From assembly GCA_013180625.2 (NCBI GenBank), contig SNVD02014566.1:620001-684000 (forward strand): DNA of 64,000 bases. The letters are read 5' to 3'. How positions within the stretch are numbered: the first letter of the stretch is position 1; every line of letters starts with the position of its first letter. Below are positions 13,369-24,119 of the stretch, one piece after another. The position numbers were made by a program, and so were the translations under genes. Source of the stretch: Boswellia sacra (lineage: Eukaryota > Streptophyta > Magnoliopsida > Sapindales > Burseraceae). The notes under the pieces are model-generated. The model had not been told where the DNA came from, made no database searches, and saw only the letters and a list, made by a program, of their open reading frames with translations.

Positions 13369-13486
13369 AAAAATTCAACCGAGTTCATATTGATAGAAGA
13401 TACTCATTTTAAAAATAATAACAATGCAAAAATTCAACCGAGTTCAGATTGATAGAAGATACTCATTTTAAAAATAATAACAATGC
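13369..13486. repeat. 59-bp tandem duplication
   Basis: Two adjacent 59-base units, 13369-13427 and 13428-13486, differ at a single base (GTTCATATT against GTTCAGATT). The near identity suggests a recent local duplication. Confidence 0.9.
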
Positions 13487-13580
13487 ATTGCATTACTCTT
13501 TTGTTATGTATTAAAAAAAAAACTGAACCACATATTAATTCTCTCAATAATTACTGTTGATGCATGTGCTTACAAGGCTT

Positions 13581-13885
13581 GCATTCTTATAAGATATTTT
13601 CCACTCTAGGTCAGAGTCCATGCAATTTTATCCCGAAAAGAGCTCTCATTAGGGAAGGAGAGCCTCTCTTTTTTAAAGCAATAAGCCAATCCACTACACA
13701 CGAGACGTGGACAAAATCATCACCCCTAATTCTTGTATCCCTACAAGATATTGTCCATTTTGGATCAAAGTTCACATGATTTTATCTTGAAAAGAGTCCT
13801 CGTTAGGGAAGGAGAGTAGCATCTTCTCTTCAAAGCAATAAGTCAATCCACTGCATACGAGATGTAGGACAAAATCACCACCCCT
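13581..13885. repeat. Tandem pair of about 150-bp dispersed-repeat fragments
   Basis: Two direct copies, about 13581-13729 and 13730-13885, share TTAGGGAAGGAGAG, AAAGCAATAAG, CAATCCACT, ACGAGA and ACAAAATCA. They differ by many substitutions, so the duplication is old. The style resembles the terminal repeats of small plant retroelements, but no primer binding site or TG...CA ends were identified, so the class is open. Confidence 0.55.
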
Positions 13886-13957
13886 GCTTTGGAGTCAGCT
13901 TTAACAATTATGTATAAGGTTCATCTTACAAACTTTGATATATATAATGTGAGAAGA

Positions 13958-14003
<46 letters not shown>

Positions 14004-14063
14004 TGTTTTTATTAAAATGACAAGTATATTTAATTAAATATAGAAATATATATATTAAAATGA

Positions 14064-14097
<34 letters not shown>
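13958..14097. repeat. (AT)n and (ATT)n microsatellites
   Basis: An AT run at about 13958-14001 is followed by an ATT run at about 14064-14097. They lie some 340-480 bases upstream of the WRKY ATG. Confidence 0.95.
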
Positions 14098-14434
14098 TAA
14101 TGAAGTGAATAATATTTATAGAATGGTGGGAGGAAAGGAATAATTTATAGGAAACGTTCCTTTCAGGTTGAGCGTATAGTAGTTGACCAGGGTACGCCAC
14201 TGAACCCTTGTGTGTGTGAAACACAAGAGTTAACAGAAGAGGCACATAGATAGAGCTATAGCTATTACAAGAAAGAATAATTATCATGTTTCTTTCTACA
14301 ACAACAGAGCAACTGAGATGTACGATCGCAATCGCATGCACCTGAAGAGCCACACACTAGCTAATAACTGCTACTAACAACCAGAAGATCAAACAACAAA
14401 CAAACTATAACATCTACTACTTTCTCTTCTAGGA

Positions 14435-16122
14435 ATGGAAGGAGAAAGATCATCAAACTACGACTTACAGGTCTCATTCTCTACCCCACCAGCCATCCAA
14501 GTCCAAGAAATGGGCTTTGTACAGTTTGAAGAAAACCAGGTCATGAGTTTCTTAGCTCCTTCAAACCCTCAGTCTTCTCAGCCCCTTACCACTACCACCA
14601 CCACTAATACTACTTTAGGGTTTACTCATAACGACCAGGTGCTTTGCTTGCTTGTTAAATCTTAGTCTTCTTTTTTTTTTTTTTTTAAAGAAAATTTTCT
14701 TTTAATTTGATTTTATTTTTTGATCTCTTATTCGTGAGTAATATGAACTTGGTTTTGATTGTTGATTGGTTTTATATATAATCGAAACCTATAGGTAGGG
14801 CCATTAGATCCCAAGGCTGTTAATGACGCGAATTGCACTGGTAATGCTAACGATGGTTCCAATTCATGGTATTCTTCTCTACCTTAATTTATTCTCTTAT
14901 TCCTTTTTTTTATTATTGAATTCTTAATTTCTCTCAAGTACTCTCCCTCCCTTCTTACATGCAATCATTCACGCACAGAAGAAAGAAAGTATTATCTGTG
15001 GCCTTGAACAGACTATGGAGGAGAGATGTATGGAAGAGATTGCTGCAGTTTCAGTCATATATGTTACAAACTCTCTCTCTCTATTAGTGGGTCTGACTGA
15101 AAGAAGCTAAGCACTATTTGATCAATGAAAGTCTTGATAAACATTGAATACCCGAATCCACATGTCCATCAGCAGATCTACATATCTTTTTTTTTTTATA
15201 CATATAAATATATCGAAATAATGAAAATTACTTTTCTGTTCTATGAAGACAAAAAACAAAAAAAAGGGTCTGAGCTGTCGGAACTTTGGCAGGTGGAGGA
15301 GCTCATCTGCAGAGAAGAGCAAAGTAAAAGTGAGGAGAAAGCTTAGAGAACCAAGGTTCTGTTTCCAAACAAGGAGTGACGTTGATGTGCTAGATGACGG
15401 TTACAAATGGAGAAAATATGGTCAGAAAGTCGTCAAAAACAGCCTTCATCCAAGGTAATTAACTTTCATTGTTTCATTGCTTTATTTCATTCTGAATTAT
15501 CCCTCCCATAAAACTAATTAAATGGTTAACTACTGATTAATGAATTTATCCCCATATATATTAATTGATGGTTTAAAATATAAATATACTTGCATGTTCA
15601 TGCGTGATTAATTTGTTGTGAGTTTCTTCTGCTAATTTTACTGTTTCTGCAAAAGTACATGCTTTAGATCGTAATTAGGGCATCCATGGAGATTCAAGTT
15701 AAATTAATCGTTATTAAAAAAAAGGATTATTGAAAACAATATTACCATAATAGCTAGTATTCTATCATTAACTGGATGTATAATTAGGGTTTTTACTGAA
15801 TTTATTATGCATAATAATCATGACAATAATATTGGTGATGATCTTAACAATTTATCAAGTACAATGAAGGCTTGATGTACAATAGTTTTCTTTGAAAATT
15901 ATTACAATTGGAAGAGAATATTTATGGTACACTGTCACAAGCATTTCGTCTTTTTTTAATCATTGAAATAAAGAATAATCATGAGCGGAGGCGGTTGCTA
16001 CGTACTGTTTTAATTCCAGGCATATAATCCCGCCAAATCTCTCTGCTTCTTTCTTTGTTGGTTGTTGCATCGGATAGGTTGGTTAATTTGCCTGCTTAAA
16101 ATTCAAGTAATCTCTTCGAAAG

Positions 16123-16162
<40 letters not shown>

Positions 16163-17574
16163 CATGCTTGATATAGATAGATATATTTATAAGTAAATGT
16201 CATTATAAACAACCTTGGCTTTGGCTTATTTAATTATAACATTGTAAAAACATTTCCACGACATATCTGCAGTTCAAATTAGCTACTCGACAGGTTTTAA
16301 TCAAGAGAGTTTTTTTTTTATCCCTTCAAAACCAATGAGAATTTATATATTTACACATTGCTGATTATATATTTGGCCCAAAAAATGTCCTTGTAATTGT
16401 TATATTCTTGAGTTGAATAGAGGTCTTGAGATCAAATCTGTCCTAATCAATTTTTGGGACCAACTGATGATTCTACATGTGTAGAGGAAATAATCTAATT
16501 AAGTGAAAGCAAATTTGTTTCGTGGAAGTCATTGCTTCTTACTATCTTATGATGCTTTAATCATGTTTCATTGGGCTACCTCATTGAAGCTTTTTATTTC
16601 ATGTTTTCCTTAGTTTGTGAGATATATAAAGAAATTACTATAAACATGTTTTGGCTTCAGAGTATATATGTACGTCTAAAAATTTTAAATTTACCACTAT
16701 TTCAACGTTTTACTCAAATTGGGAGTGCATGCACGCGGACATGCATAATTTATATAATTGTTGACGGGCATAAAATATAATAATTAAAAAAACACAGCAA
16801 TTTACTATGATTCATAGCAATCAGAAAAAAGTTGACTGTTGAGAAACAGATATTAAGATATAGAATGAAATAATTAATTATTGATTGATTGTTTGAAATA
16901 ATATAATGATTGAAAGAAATTAGGTGAGATGTAGTATATTACATAATTTAATTCTATACTCAGTCCATATAATATCATGTCATAAGGGTATTTATATACT
17001 TTCTGTTTCATCTAATTAACCATAAATATGATTAATTAATGAGATTCAAAATGCATATGCATGTGATAAACTTTTGTGGGATACATGTAAGAATGAGGCG
17101 ATTTATTCATTTCAAAGTAAGGTTATACAACTAGAACTGAAGGATATATAAAAAACAAAATTCTAGGCAAATTTATCAATATTGTAAAGGAACTTGGGGT
17201 TCAAATGATGATGAGTGCTCTTCATAGTTACAGGTTAAAGGCTCTTATCTACAGTTTGATACATGATAACCTTGGCAGACCAATAATTATATATAGTTGG
17301 GAGATTATATATGTAATCGCCAGATGCTTATTTTGTGATGATTGCACATTTTCCAATAATAATTATCTACCTCGATCAGTATTGTAGTCTCATTTTGTGA
17401 GTTAATGGCAGAAGTTATTACCGTTGCACGCACAATAATTGTCGAGTGAAGAAGAGGGTTGAACGATTGTCAGAGGATTGTCGAATGGTGATAACAACTT
17501 ATGAAGGTAGACACAACCACTCTCCTTGTGATGACTCAAATTCATCTGAACATGAATGCTTTACCTCTTTTTAG
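14435..17574 (+). CDS. WRKY12: WRKY12-like transcription factor, group IIc
   Basis: A nuclear DNA-binding protein that recognises W-box TTGAC(C/T) sites. Arabidopsis WRKY12 represses secondary wall formation in pith and affects flowering time; the same role here is an inference from similarity. Four exons, 14435-14638, 14795-14868, 15293-15454 and 17412-17574, give 200 residues. WRKYGQK is at residues 132-138. The zinc finger ligands are Cys152, Cys157, His181 and His183 (C-X4-C-X23-H-X-H, group IIc). The last intron falls in Arg147 of the PR-SYYRC junction, the conserved WRKY-domain position, and is almost 2 kb long with an AT microsatellite. The N-terminus ([14 protein letters not shown]) and the flank [20 protein letters not shown] match WRKY12 rather than WRKY13. 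The gene is intact. Confidence 0.94.
16123..16160. repeat. (AT)n microsatellite in the last WRKY intron
   Basis: An uninterrupted AT run inside the long third intron. Its length is likely to vary between individuals. Confidence 0.95.
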
Positions 17575-18125
17575 TTGTTCAATCAAAGGCATATATATAT
17601 ATGGTGTAATGAATTAATCAATATATTATTAATGTATTAGCATGTCACAGTAACTTTGAGGTCGTCTTGTATTATTATTATTTCCTTTCCAAGATTGGCC
17701 TATACTCAAGATCGGATTAGAGGATTCTAATTATGTTCATCAGCCTCCATTTTCGAATTTATGTATGTAATAGCAGTTTAATATGTATCAATGGCATATA
17801 AATGTTATATGTTTGTTCTATATGTGTAGTTCTTTGCTTTATATATAGAATGGAAATTATTTTTTAAAGATATGCACACTAGACCTTTGGAAAGAGAAGT
17901 CCTGTATGCGCCTTCTTCATATCCACGATATGTAAATTAACATCATTGTAGATTACATGAATCAATAAAGAATTACCCTTTTATGACGGAAGATTTAATT
18001 ATCCTTTACTAGATGTAGAAATTAAATTTTATGTGTGATCTCCATCTATTTTCAGAGTGATGGAATCTATATTATTATTCAATCAAGGGATTATATAAGT
18101 ATATTTAGATATGGGAAGGGATTTT

Positions 18126-18300
18126 TTCACACAAAATTAAGCACAATGCTTTAGTTATTGATGTATAACATCCAATGGTTGAGATGATTGATTAGTTGAT
18201 AGTATGTAATGAAACTTGTTGACTTTCAATCTTAACTATTAGATTTGATGAGATCAAGGACTAAAAAATTGTGTCAAAACTTTGTGTTAAAATATTCTTT
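18126..18300. mobile_element. MITE-like palindrome, family 2, copy 1
   Basis: The ends are inversely related: CACACAAAATTAAGCACAAT at the left and ATTGTGTCAAAACTTTGTG at the right. The inside has CCAATGGTTGAGATGATTG and, in inverse, TTAACTATTAGATTTGATGA. It lies in the opposite orientation to the copies at 18.5 and 38.9 kb. Confidence 0.55.
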
Positions 18301-18494
18301 CCCTATATATATGGCCTAACTTACACCAAAATAAATAAATAATTCTTGGATAACAATCAAAATTCTAAATGAATTTCACTCACACTACTTACTTACCAAA
18401 TTTGTCTCTGATCTAACCTCTCCCAAATCTATCAGTAATGCTAGGGTTTCCAGAAAATGAATTGAAAGTTATATATATAAATAGTGGGCATTTT

Positions 18495-18665
18495 AACACA
18501 AATTTTTGATCCAATTTATTGATACAAATTTATAGGCATTGATTTCACAAAATCTAATGGTTGAAATTGAAAGTCAACAGGATGCATTTAATGCTTTCAA
18601 CTCACAGTCATTAGATTTTATAGATTAATTAATAGAAAATTGTGTCTAATCTTATGTCAAAAGTC
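18495..18665. mobile_element. MITE-like palindrome, family 2, copy 2
   Basis: It shares AAATCTAATGGTTGAAATTG, TGCATTTAATG and AAAATTGTGTCTAATCTTAT with the copy at 38.9 kb. The element is largely self-complementary and has no coding capacity. Confidence 0.6.
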
Positions 18666-19242
18666 TCATGTCAAAAGCCTGAATCCACATATAGCTGCTG
18701 CTGCCAACTAGTTAGTGTTATTGGGACCAGATACAGCAATATGCGTGCAGCTAGACTCTACAACTCGGGCTTGTATAGGGCTATACGTGGTAATAAGAGG
18801 AACAAAGAGGAAGCGATCGAGTAGGGAAAACATAAGATAAGTTCTAGATCACGTCCGCTTTTCTAAGATTCTTATACATCTTCATCTAAAAATTAAAGGC
18901 AACTATTGCAGTAACCTAATTCGTTGAAAGACCCTATTTTTGATCTACAATGAATAGCAGACAAGAAAGCGCCAAGGCCTGTTGTCTCAAGGCAAGGGTT
19001 TGTGTGATGTATATTTATAGCCCTAGAATGTGTAGCTAATTAATCTCTACATTAGACAATATAAAACAGAAACTAATTGCAGGAGTAACTCGGAGAAGAG
19101 TGAGCCACTGACGATGAAAACTCTCTTTTTAGTTAACAAACACAACATTATTTCTCTTTTATTAACATGCTTCTTGATTTGTCCCACAGCTTAGCTAATT
19201 GAATTGTCTTTCGAGACAAGGTGAGTATCAGGTGCACCTTTG

Positions 19243-19275
<33 letters not shown>
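19243..19275. repeat. (GT)n-(AT)n microsatellite
   Basis: A GT run passes directly into an AT run. Confidence 0.95.
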
Positions 19276-20146
19276 AAACTAATCGCTGGTTGCATTTAGC
19301 ATTCACATATGCTGCTTGAAGTACCGTGTTTAGCAAGCAGGTGCAGGGTAGAGTAGAAACTGTATAAGACTAGCTGCAATGCCAAGTGAGAATAAAGAGC
19401 CATTATGTTTATGGGTGTGCCGGAACCGTGATAACCTTGCATAGACCAACGTGTTTTGGGTTTGACCACACGGTTTCGGTTGCAATGGCGTTCAGAGGTG
19501 TTTCCATTTCGTTTATATGTATATATATGTAGGGTAGAATTTAGTCTCATCGCTTGGTTTCGACTTTGGAGGAGGAAAGTATATGGGATGATTGTTGATT
19601 GATGAACAAATAAGGATTTTGCGGTTTCCGGAGCTGGGAAGTTTTGACAGATTGAATTCGGTGAAAAGACACCTTTAAAAAGTATAATATTCTTTTTGGA
19701 TCATGGCCCTTTGAATTGGGCTTCATCATGAGACGTGGGAGCTATTACAGACGCGCCCCACAAATTCCTTAGTACAACTACAAACAGAGGCGTGTGCTAT
19801 AATAAGAGATTAGGAAAAACGAAAACCCATCCTAGTTTATCAATAATATATTAATATTTCCTGATCTTGACCGATTGATACATATAGTCCAACTATAACT
19901 TTTTATTATTGATGGATGAGAAACCTTTAGTTTTGTATCAAACAAGAAATTTTAAGGATGATTTTCCTCCGACGGAAAAAAAAAATAGTATGGTAAATTC
20001 GATAATATTTGTTGTTTAGTTGTAGTATTGAGTTACAATTAATAATGGGTATATAGGATGAAGATCGACTTGCACCCCAGCGCAAAGAAATGAGATGATC
20101 TGGTTTATCTGTTTGGATGCAATAATGGTTGCAAACACAACAATTT

Positions 20147-20306
20147 TGTATCTACAACCCATTTATAACTGACTTTTTTTATAATATGAGTTGGTAAAAA
20201 ATTTCACTAAAGGAGAAAAAAAAATGAATAAGAGTAATTACATCCGCGGTAACATTTTGTCAACTCAAGTTACAGGAAAGTTAGTTGTAAAGGGGTTACA
20301 AATGTA
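20147..20306. mobile_element. MITE, family 1, copy a
   Basis: The left end (TATCTACAACCCATTTATAA) and right end (GTTAGTTGTAAAGGGGTTAC) are inverse. The inner arms GAGTTGGTAAAA and TTTTGTCAACTCAAGTTACA are also inverse. The same arrangement recurs at 23.4, 30.1 and 46.4 kb. It has no coding capacity, the usual form of a miniature inverted-repeat element. Confidence 0.65.
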
Positions 20307-20644
20307 GTTATTATGCAAATGCTTACCTAAGATCTACCTAAGATCTTGAACTGGAAGTACATTTTCTGAAGAGCTTGCTATACCAAAGCTCCATAAATAA
20401 TACGGATTTCGGGAACTTAAGGTTGCGATACGGATTCAACCATTTATGAATCTGTCATAAAAACTTACTCCTGCAAGTCTACCCACAACAATAGAAACAA
20501 GGACAAGCAGCAGCCACACAAATAAACAAGTAAACAAACAGGCATTGGTAAACAGAAGTTTGGAATCCACATCAAGACTGTAGGATTTCAGACAAGCACA
20601 GGCATAATAGTTAGTTGGTATCATTCTAACAATCTTCCAGCGGG

Positions 20645-22550
20645 ATTTACATTAAGCAGAAACACTAAAAATATATTAAATATGGATACAACAATAGTTA
20701 TACATTGTCTTTCGTTTGAAAGTTTTCCCCTTCTAGAAATCATGATCATAACTGATAAAAGTAAAACATCTGCTTCAGAATCTAGGAATGTCAGCACAAC
20801 AGTCGACGACGATCTAGGAAACTCCATTACCCTTGGAATAATGTCCCTGGGATTCTTAAGACCTGTCACCCAGTTAACATTCATCTTCTGCAACACATCT
20901 CAATGCTTTAGCAGAAACCTTATCCGCACAAGTTCATTCTTTCTGCCCTTAACTTCAAACAGCTCAACTATCTTGAGAGTATATTTCAAACATGAAATAG
21001 CCTCTGCCGGCATTTCCCATCCCTCACATATGCACTCTGTCAAGTGAATCATATGCATATCATGTACTAGTGTAACAAAACTAGTGGAGATTAAGAGAAT
21101 GAATAATTTGAAAATGGAGAAGTGAAGGTTATTTCATATCAAGACTCTCTCTGCACATATTCTTCACCCACAGACAGCATCCATACATTCTTTTCAATGT
21201 GGCTTTCACTATGATTATCGAATTGAATTCTAGAGACACGGATATCATATCAAATTGAGAGTGCCCAAGAAGAATTATATCTAAAAAAGAAGAGAGGGAT
21301 GAAATTAGCCCTCCAAAATACACTCTTGAGAGTTTCTAGATTGGAAGAACTGCACAGCAAGGAGAACATATGCTACTCAATAGCATCCACTAACAGTGTT
21401 AAAGTCTTCAAATTCTTGAATGAAACGGGGAACCGCCGGGGTGCCATAACAAGCTCGTCAATGTAATGAAGACACAAGAATACAAGAAAATCATTACAAA
21501 CAGAAATTACAATAGATGACATAAATAAATTGTAATGATTCGAGTTGAAAAAATACCTCTAAAGAGCCATATGATGGTCTCAAAGCTTCAGTTCTGCCTT
21601 TCGCGAATTCCATGGAGAAATTTATGAATTTCGCACTTACGTTCTCTACTATAGATAATCTCAGATTCACTTTCATCCCCATTCTCAGATTTGCTTTCCA
21701 AGTAAATATAAACATTCTTCAATGAGTTTAGACCCTCAAGAAAGCAATCTGTGGCTGATGGACCAATGAAAGTAAAGTAGGCAAGATTTGGACAAGCCAT
21801 CTTGAGCTCACAGTTCTGTAACCCGTCACATTTGTGTACAACACCATTGCTTATGGTCAAATTCTTCAAACTGGAAGATCAAATGTCAAGAACTGAAAAT
21901 CGCGGAAAACACATGCTTCCATGCTCAAATTTTCAAGGCGGGGACAAGTTGAAATAAAGTTTCGAAAAAAAAAAATTTAGAATCTAAGAACTCAACCCTC
22001 ACTATATGGAGAGCGTTGAGGCGGGTAAAGCCGGCAAAAGTAAACAGCTTTAAAGCACAAGGAAAGTCGAAATTTAACTTCAAAATAAGCAGAGATTGAG
22101 AAGTCACAAGGCAGTGGGGCATGAGAAACGGCGCGAAAGAATACATGTTTAGATCAAGCTCCTCCACATTTCTCCAAGCAGCAACGTTGATCCATCTGTA
22201 AACGGTGTGATCATCAGCACCAAAGGCGAAATCTTTTGATACTAACAGAGCCATCTTGAGACATTAAAACCCAGTTGACAAAATCTTTTAATTTGTCGTT
22301 GATGGTGTGAACAGACCACCTGGATTCAGAGTCAGACCAGACAGTGTCGATGTCCAAGTTCAATAAAGGAAGGGAAGCCCACAAGTTCCTCCATCTTCTT
22401 GAAACAGCGCTGAATCTGATAATATCAATGGTTTCAAGGTACGAGCTATTTGGTGAATGATACCATCTGGGAGGCTGCTGAACCTGTCACCATTTTCATT
22501 GCTTGTTTTTGTTTTTGGAATTTTAGGGTTTTCAGGAAGGTCTGCCATTT
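20645..22550 (-). pseudogene. F-box/FBD gene copy, multiply disabled
   Basis: A relative of the F-box gene at 24.1-26.2 kb. The frame is broken repeatedly. It opens as MADLPENPK with ENGDRFSSLPDGIIHQI (F-box start), then shifts near 22440. The next part (FVNWVLMSQDG, IKRF) shifts again near 22225 before YRWINVAAWRNVEELDLN. A run of 10 or more A on the plus strand near 21968 causes another shift. The exon around 21588-21869 ends early. The acceptor matching the sister gene's second exon reads CAT instead of CAG. In the last exon an in-frame TGA interrupts FLLKH-DVLQKMNVNW. The FBD end (VMEFPRSSSTVVLTFL) is still legible. Active family members act as substrate receptors in SCF ubiquitin ligases; this copy cannot make such a protein. 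Confidence 0.85.
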
Positions 22551-22559
22551 GGGCAAGCT

Positions 22560-24110
22560 CAAGCTCAGTCTCAGTATAAACTGAAAAGGTTCTGCAACTG
22601 CGTTCGGGTAGTCACCATTGCTATCGCACCAATTCTGCAAAATGGTTTATTCTTCTTACGCACTATCTCCTTTTTTATTTTTTATTGGTGATGTTTCCCA
22701 TTTAAAATATTATAATGTATATGAAGAGTAACAATAGTAATTTTATATAAATTAAAATTGATGATGATAATCATATTTTTATGTTAAAAACCAGACTGAG
22801 ACTGAGAATGAGAAAGCCACGATAAGTATAAGCACGTACAGCGATTCCTTTTGCGCCATCAGTCAATTGATAAATGGAATGAAAAATGGATTGAAACTCG
22901 AAAGTGCGCTGCTTCGCTTTGAAGCAGAATTTTTCTACAAATAACAAATGAATTATGAAAACAGGGTTACGAATATGAAACTGCTTAAGCGCCTCATACA
23001 TAAATTCCAATAGCTGTCGAGAATCAGACACCCAAAGCCCATTTCTAAGAAAAGGGCCTTCGAAACCCAACATATGCATCTCAACAAAAACAAACACAAC
23101 TGAAGCAGCAGCAGAGCCACGGCCATGTAGATTTGAAGTTGAGGGGTGTATTTTTTTAATTAATTTTTTTAACAGACTTACTTAATAAAAAATTTGTTCA
23201 GCAGGCAGCGTCCGTTTTTGAGTTATATATTGAAGCAGAATCGGCTCAAAACAAGAGCTCATCAAGTCTATGCAGCACAAGTTAGAAGCTGTGATTAGTA
23301 GTTGTAATTGAATGAGACAATCTGGTTCTAATTTTCGGAACGATCACCACATTCCATCATCTGATGTGAAACCCTCTAAATATGAGTAATGCTATATCTA
23401 CAGCTAATTCCTTATAATTTGAATTGACAAAATCCTACTGAAGATATAATTATTATGTTATCTATTGTAACTTTTCTCGTCTATTTTTCTTTTTTATTTC
23501 TCCAGTGAATTTTTGATAATCCAAGTTGCAAGGAGAGTTAGTTATAAATAGATTGTAGATATAGTATTATTATATAAATATATACTCATATCTCCATAAG
23601 AATTTACGAAAACTGAAGTTAAACGAAGGGCAAACAATCTTGATTAATGAATGTTCTTCATAATAATTAAACATATAACAAAACAGCAAAAAAGAAAAAA
23701 AAAAACTCCTCCAGCAAGCATTCAGCCATACTAATTGCTAACAGCCACAACGCAAGAACAGAAGTAGCAAATCCAACCAGTATGATAAAAGAGAAAGAAA
23801 ACAATAAAATTTAGAGAATCATCTTGTGACTGGAAATCCCACTTCAGAACAGGGGAATAAAAAGGGCCAAACTAAAAAAAGAACTGAAGACCACAAATTT
23901 AGAAGCCACACTAATAATTTGAGTTTCAAATAAAACATATATTCAGTAAAAGTAGTTCGTCCTATTCTCCAAAGAAACCTTTACGTTAGCAACACCACTA
24001 AGAAACGGAAAAAAGTACCTAAAAACATTAAGCCAACGAAAGTACTACCAGCCAAGGCTATAACTCAAAAAAAAAAACATCTGACTTGGGCTCAATGAAT
24101 GTCAGTGCAA
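22560..24110. other. Spacer between the two F-box copies
   Basis: It holds a family 1 MITE (23386-23571). A 108-codon minus-strand ORF at 22771-23097 has no recognisable domain, and I do not call it a gene. Otherwise the region is AT-rich. Confidence 0.45.
23386..23571. mobile_element. MITE, family 1, copy b
   Basis: The left end AATGCTATATCTACAGCTAA is inverse to the right end TTGTAGATATAGTATT. The inner arms GAATTGACAAAATCCTACTG and GTGAATTTTTGATAATCCAA are inverse in the same way as in copies c and d. Confidence 0.65.
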
Positions 24111-24119
24111 GGTCTGAAG

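Larger units (their letters stand above)
8401..14434. other. Long gene-free region upstream of the WRKY gene
   Basis: About 6 kb without a supportable protein-coding gene. Sub-regions are a leader-like stretch with GCA repeats (about 9620-9910), a divergent MITE-like palindrome (10468-10690), GA, CA/TA, AT and ATT microsatellites, a 59-bp tandem repeat (13369-13486) and a tandem pair of about 150-bp repeats (13581-13885). The ORFs at 10.8-11.5 kb come from the microsatellites. Part of this may be the WRKY12 promoter. Confidence 0.5.
17575..20640. other. Intergenic between the WRKY gene and the F-box pair
   Basis: No supportable gene. It holds two copies of a MITE-like family (18126-18300 and 18495-18665), a GT/AT microsatellite (19243-19275) and one copy of a second MITE family (20147-20306). 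Confidence 0.5.

Noticed and set aside
20682..21047. Plus-strand ORF of 121 codons
   Set aside because: Antisense shadow of the FBD part of the F-box pseudogene.
22771..23097. 108-codon minus ORF between the F-box copies
   Set aside because: No recognisable domain, no homology to the adjacent F-box genes by eye, and AT-rich flanks with no splice partners.
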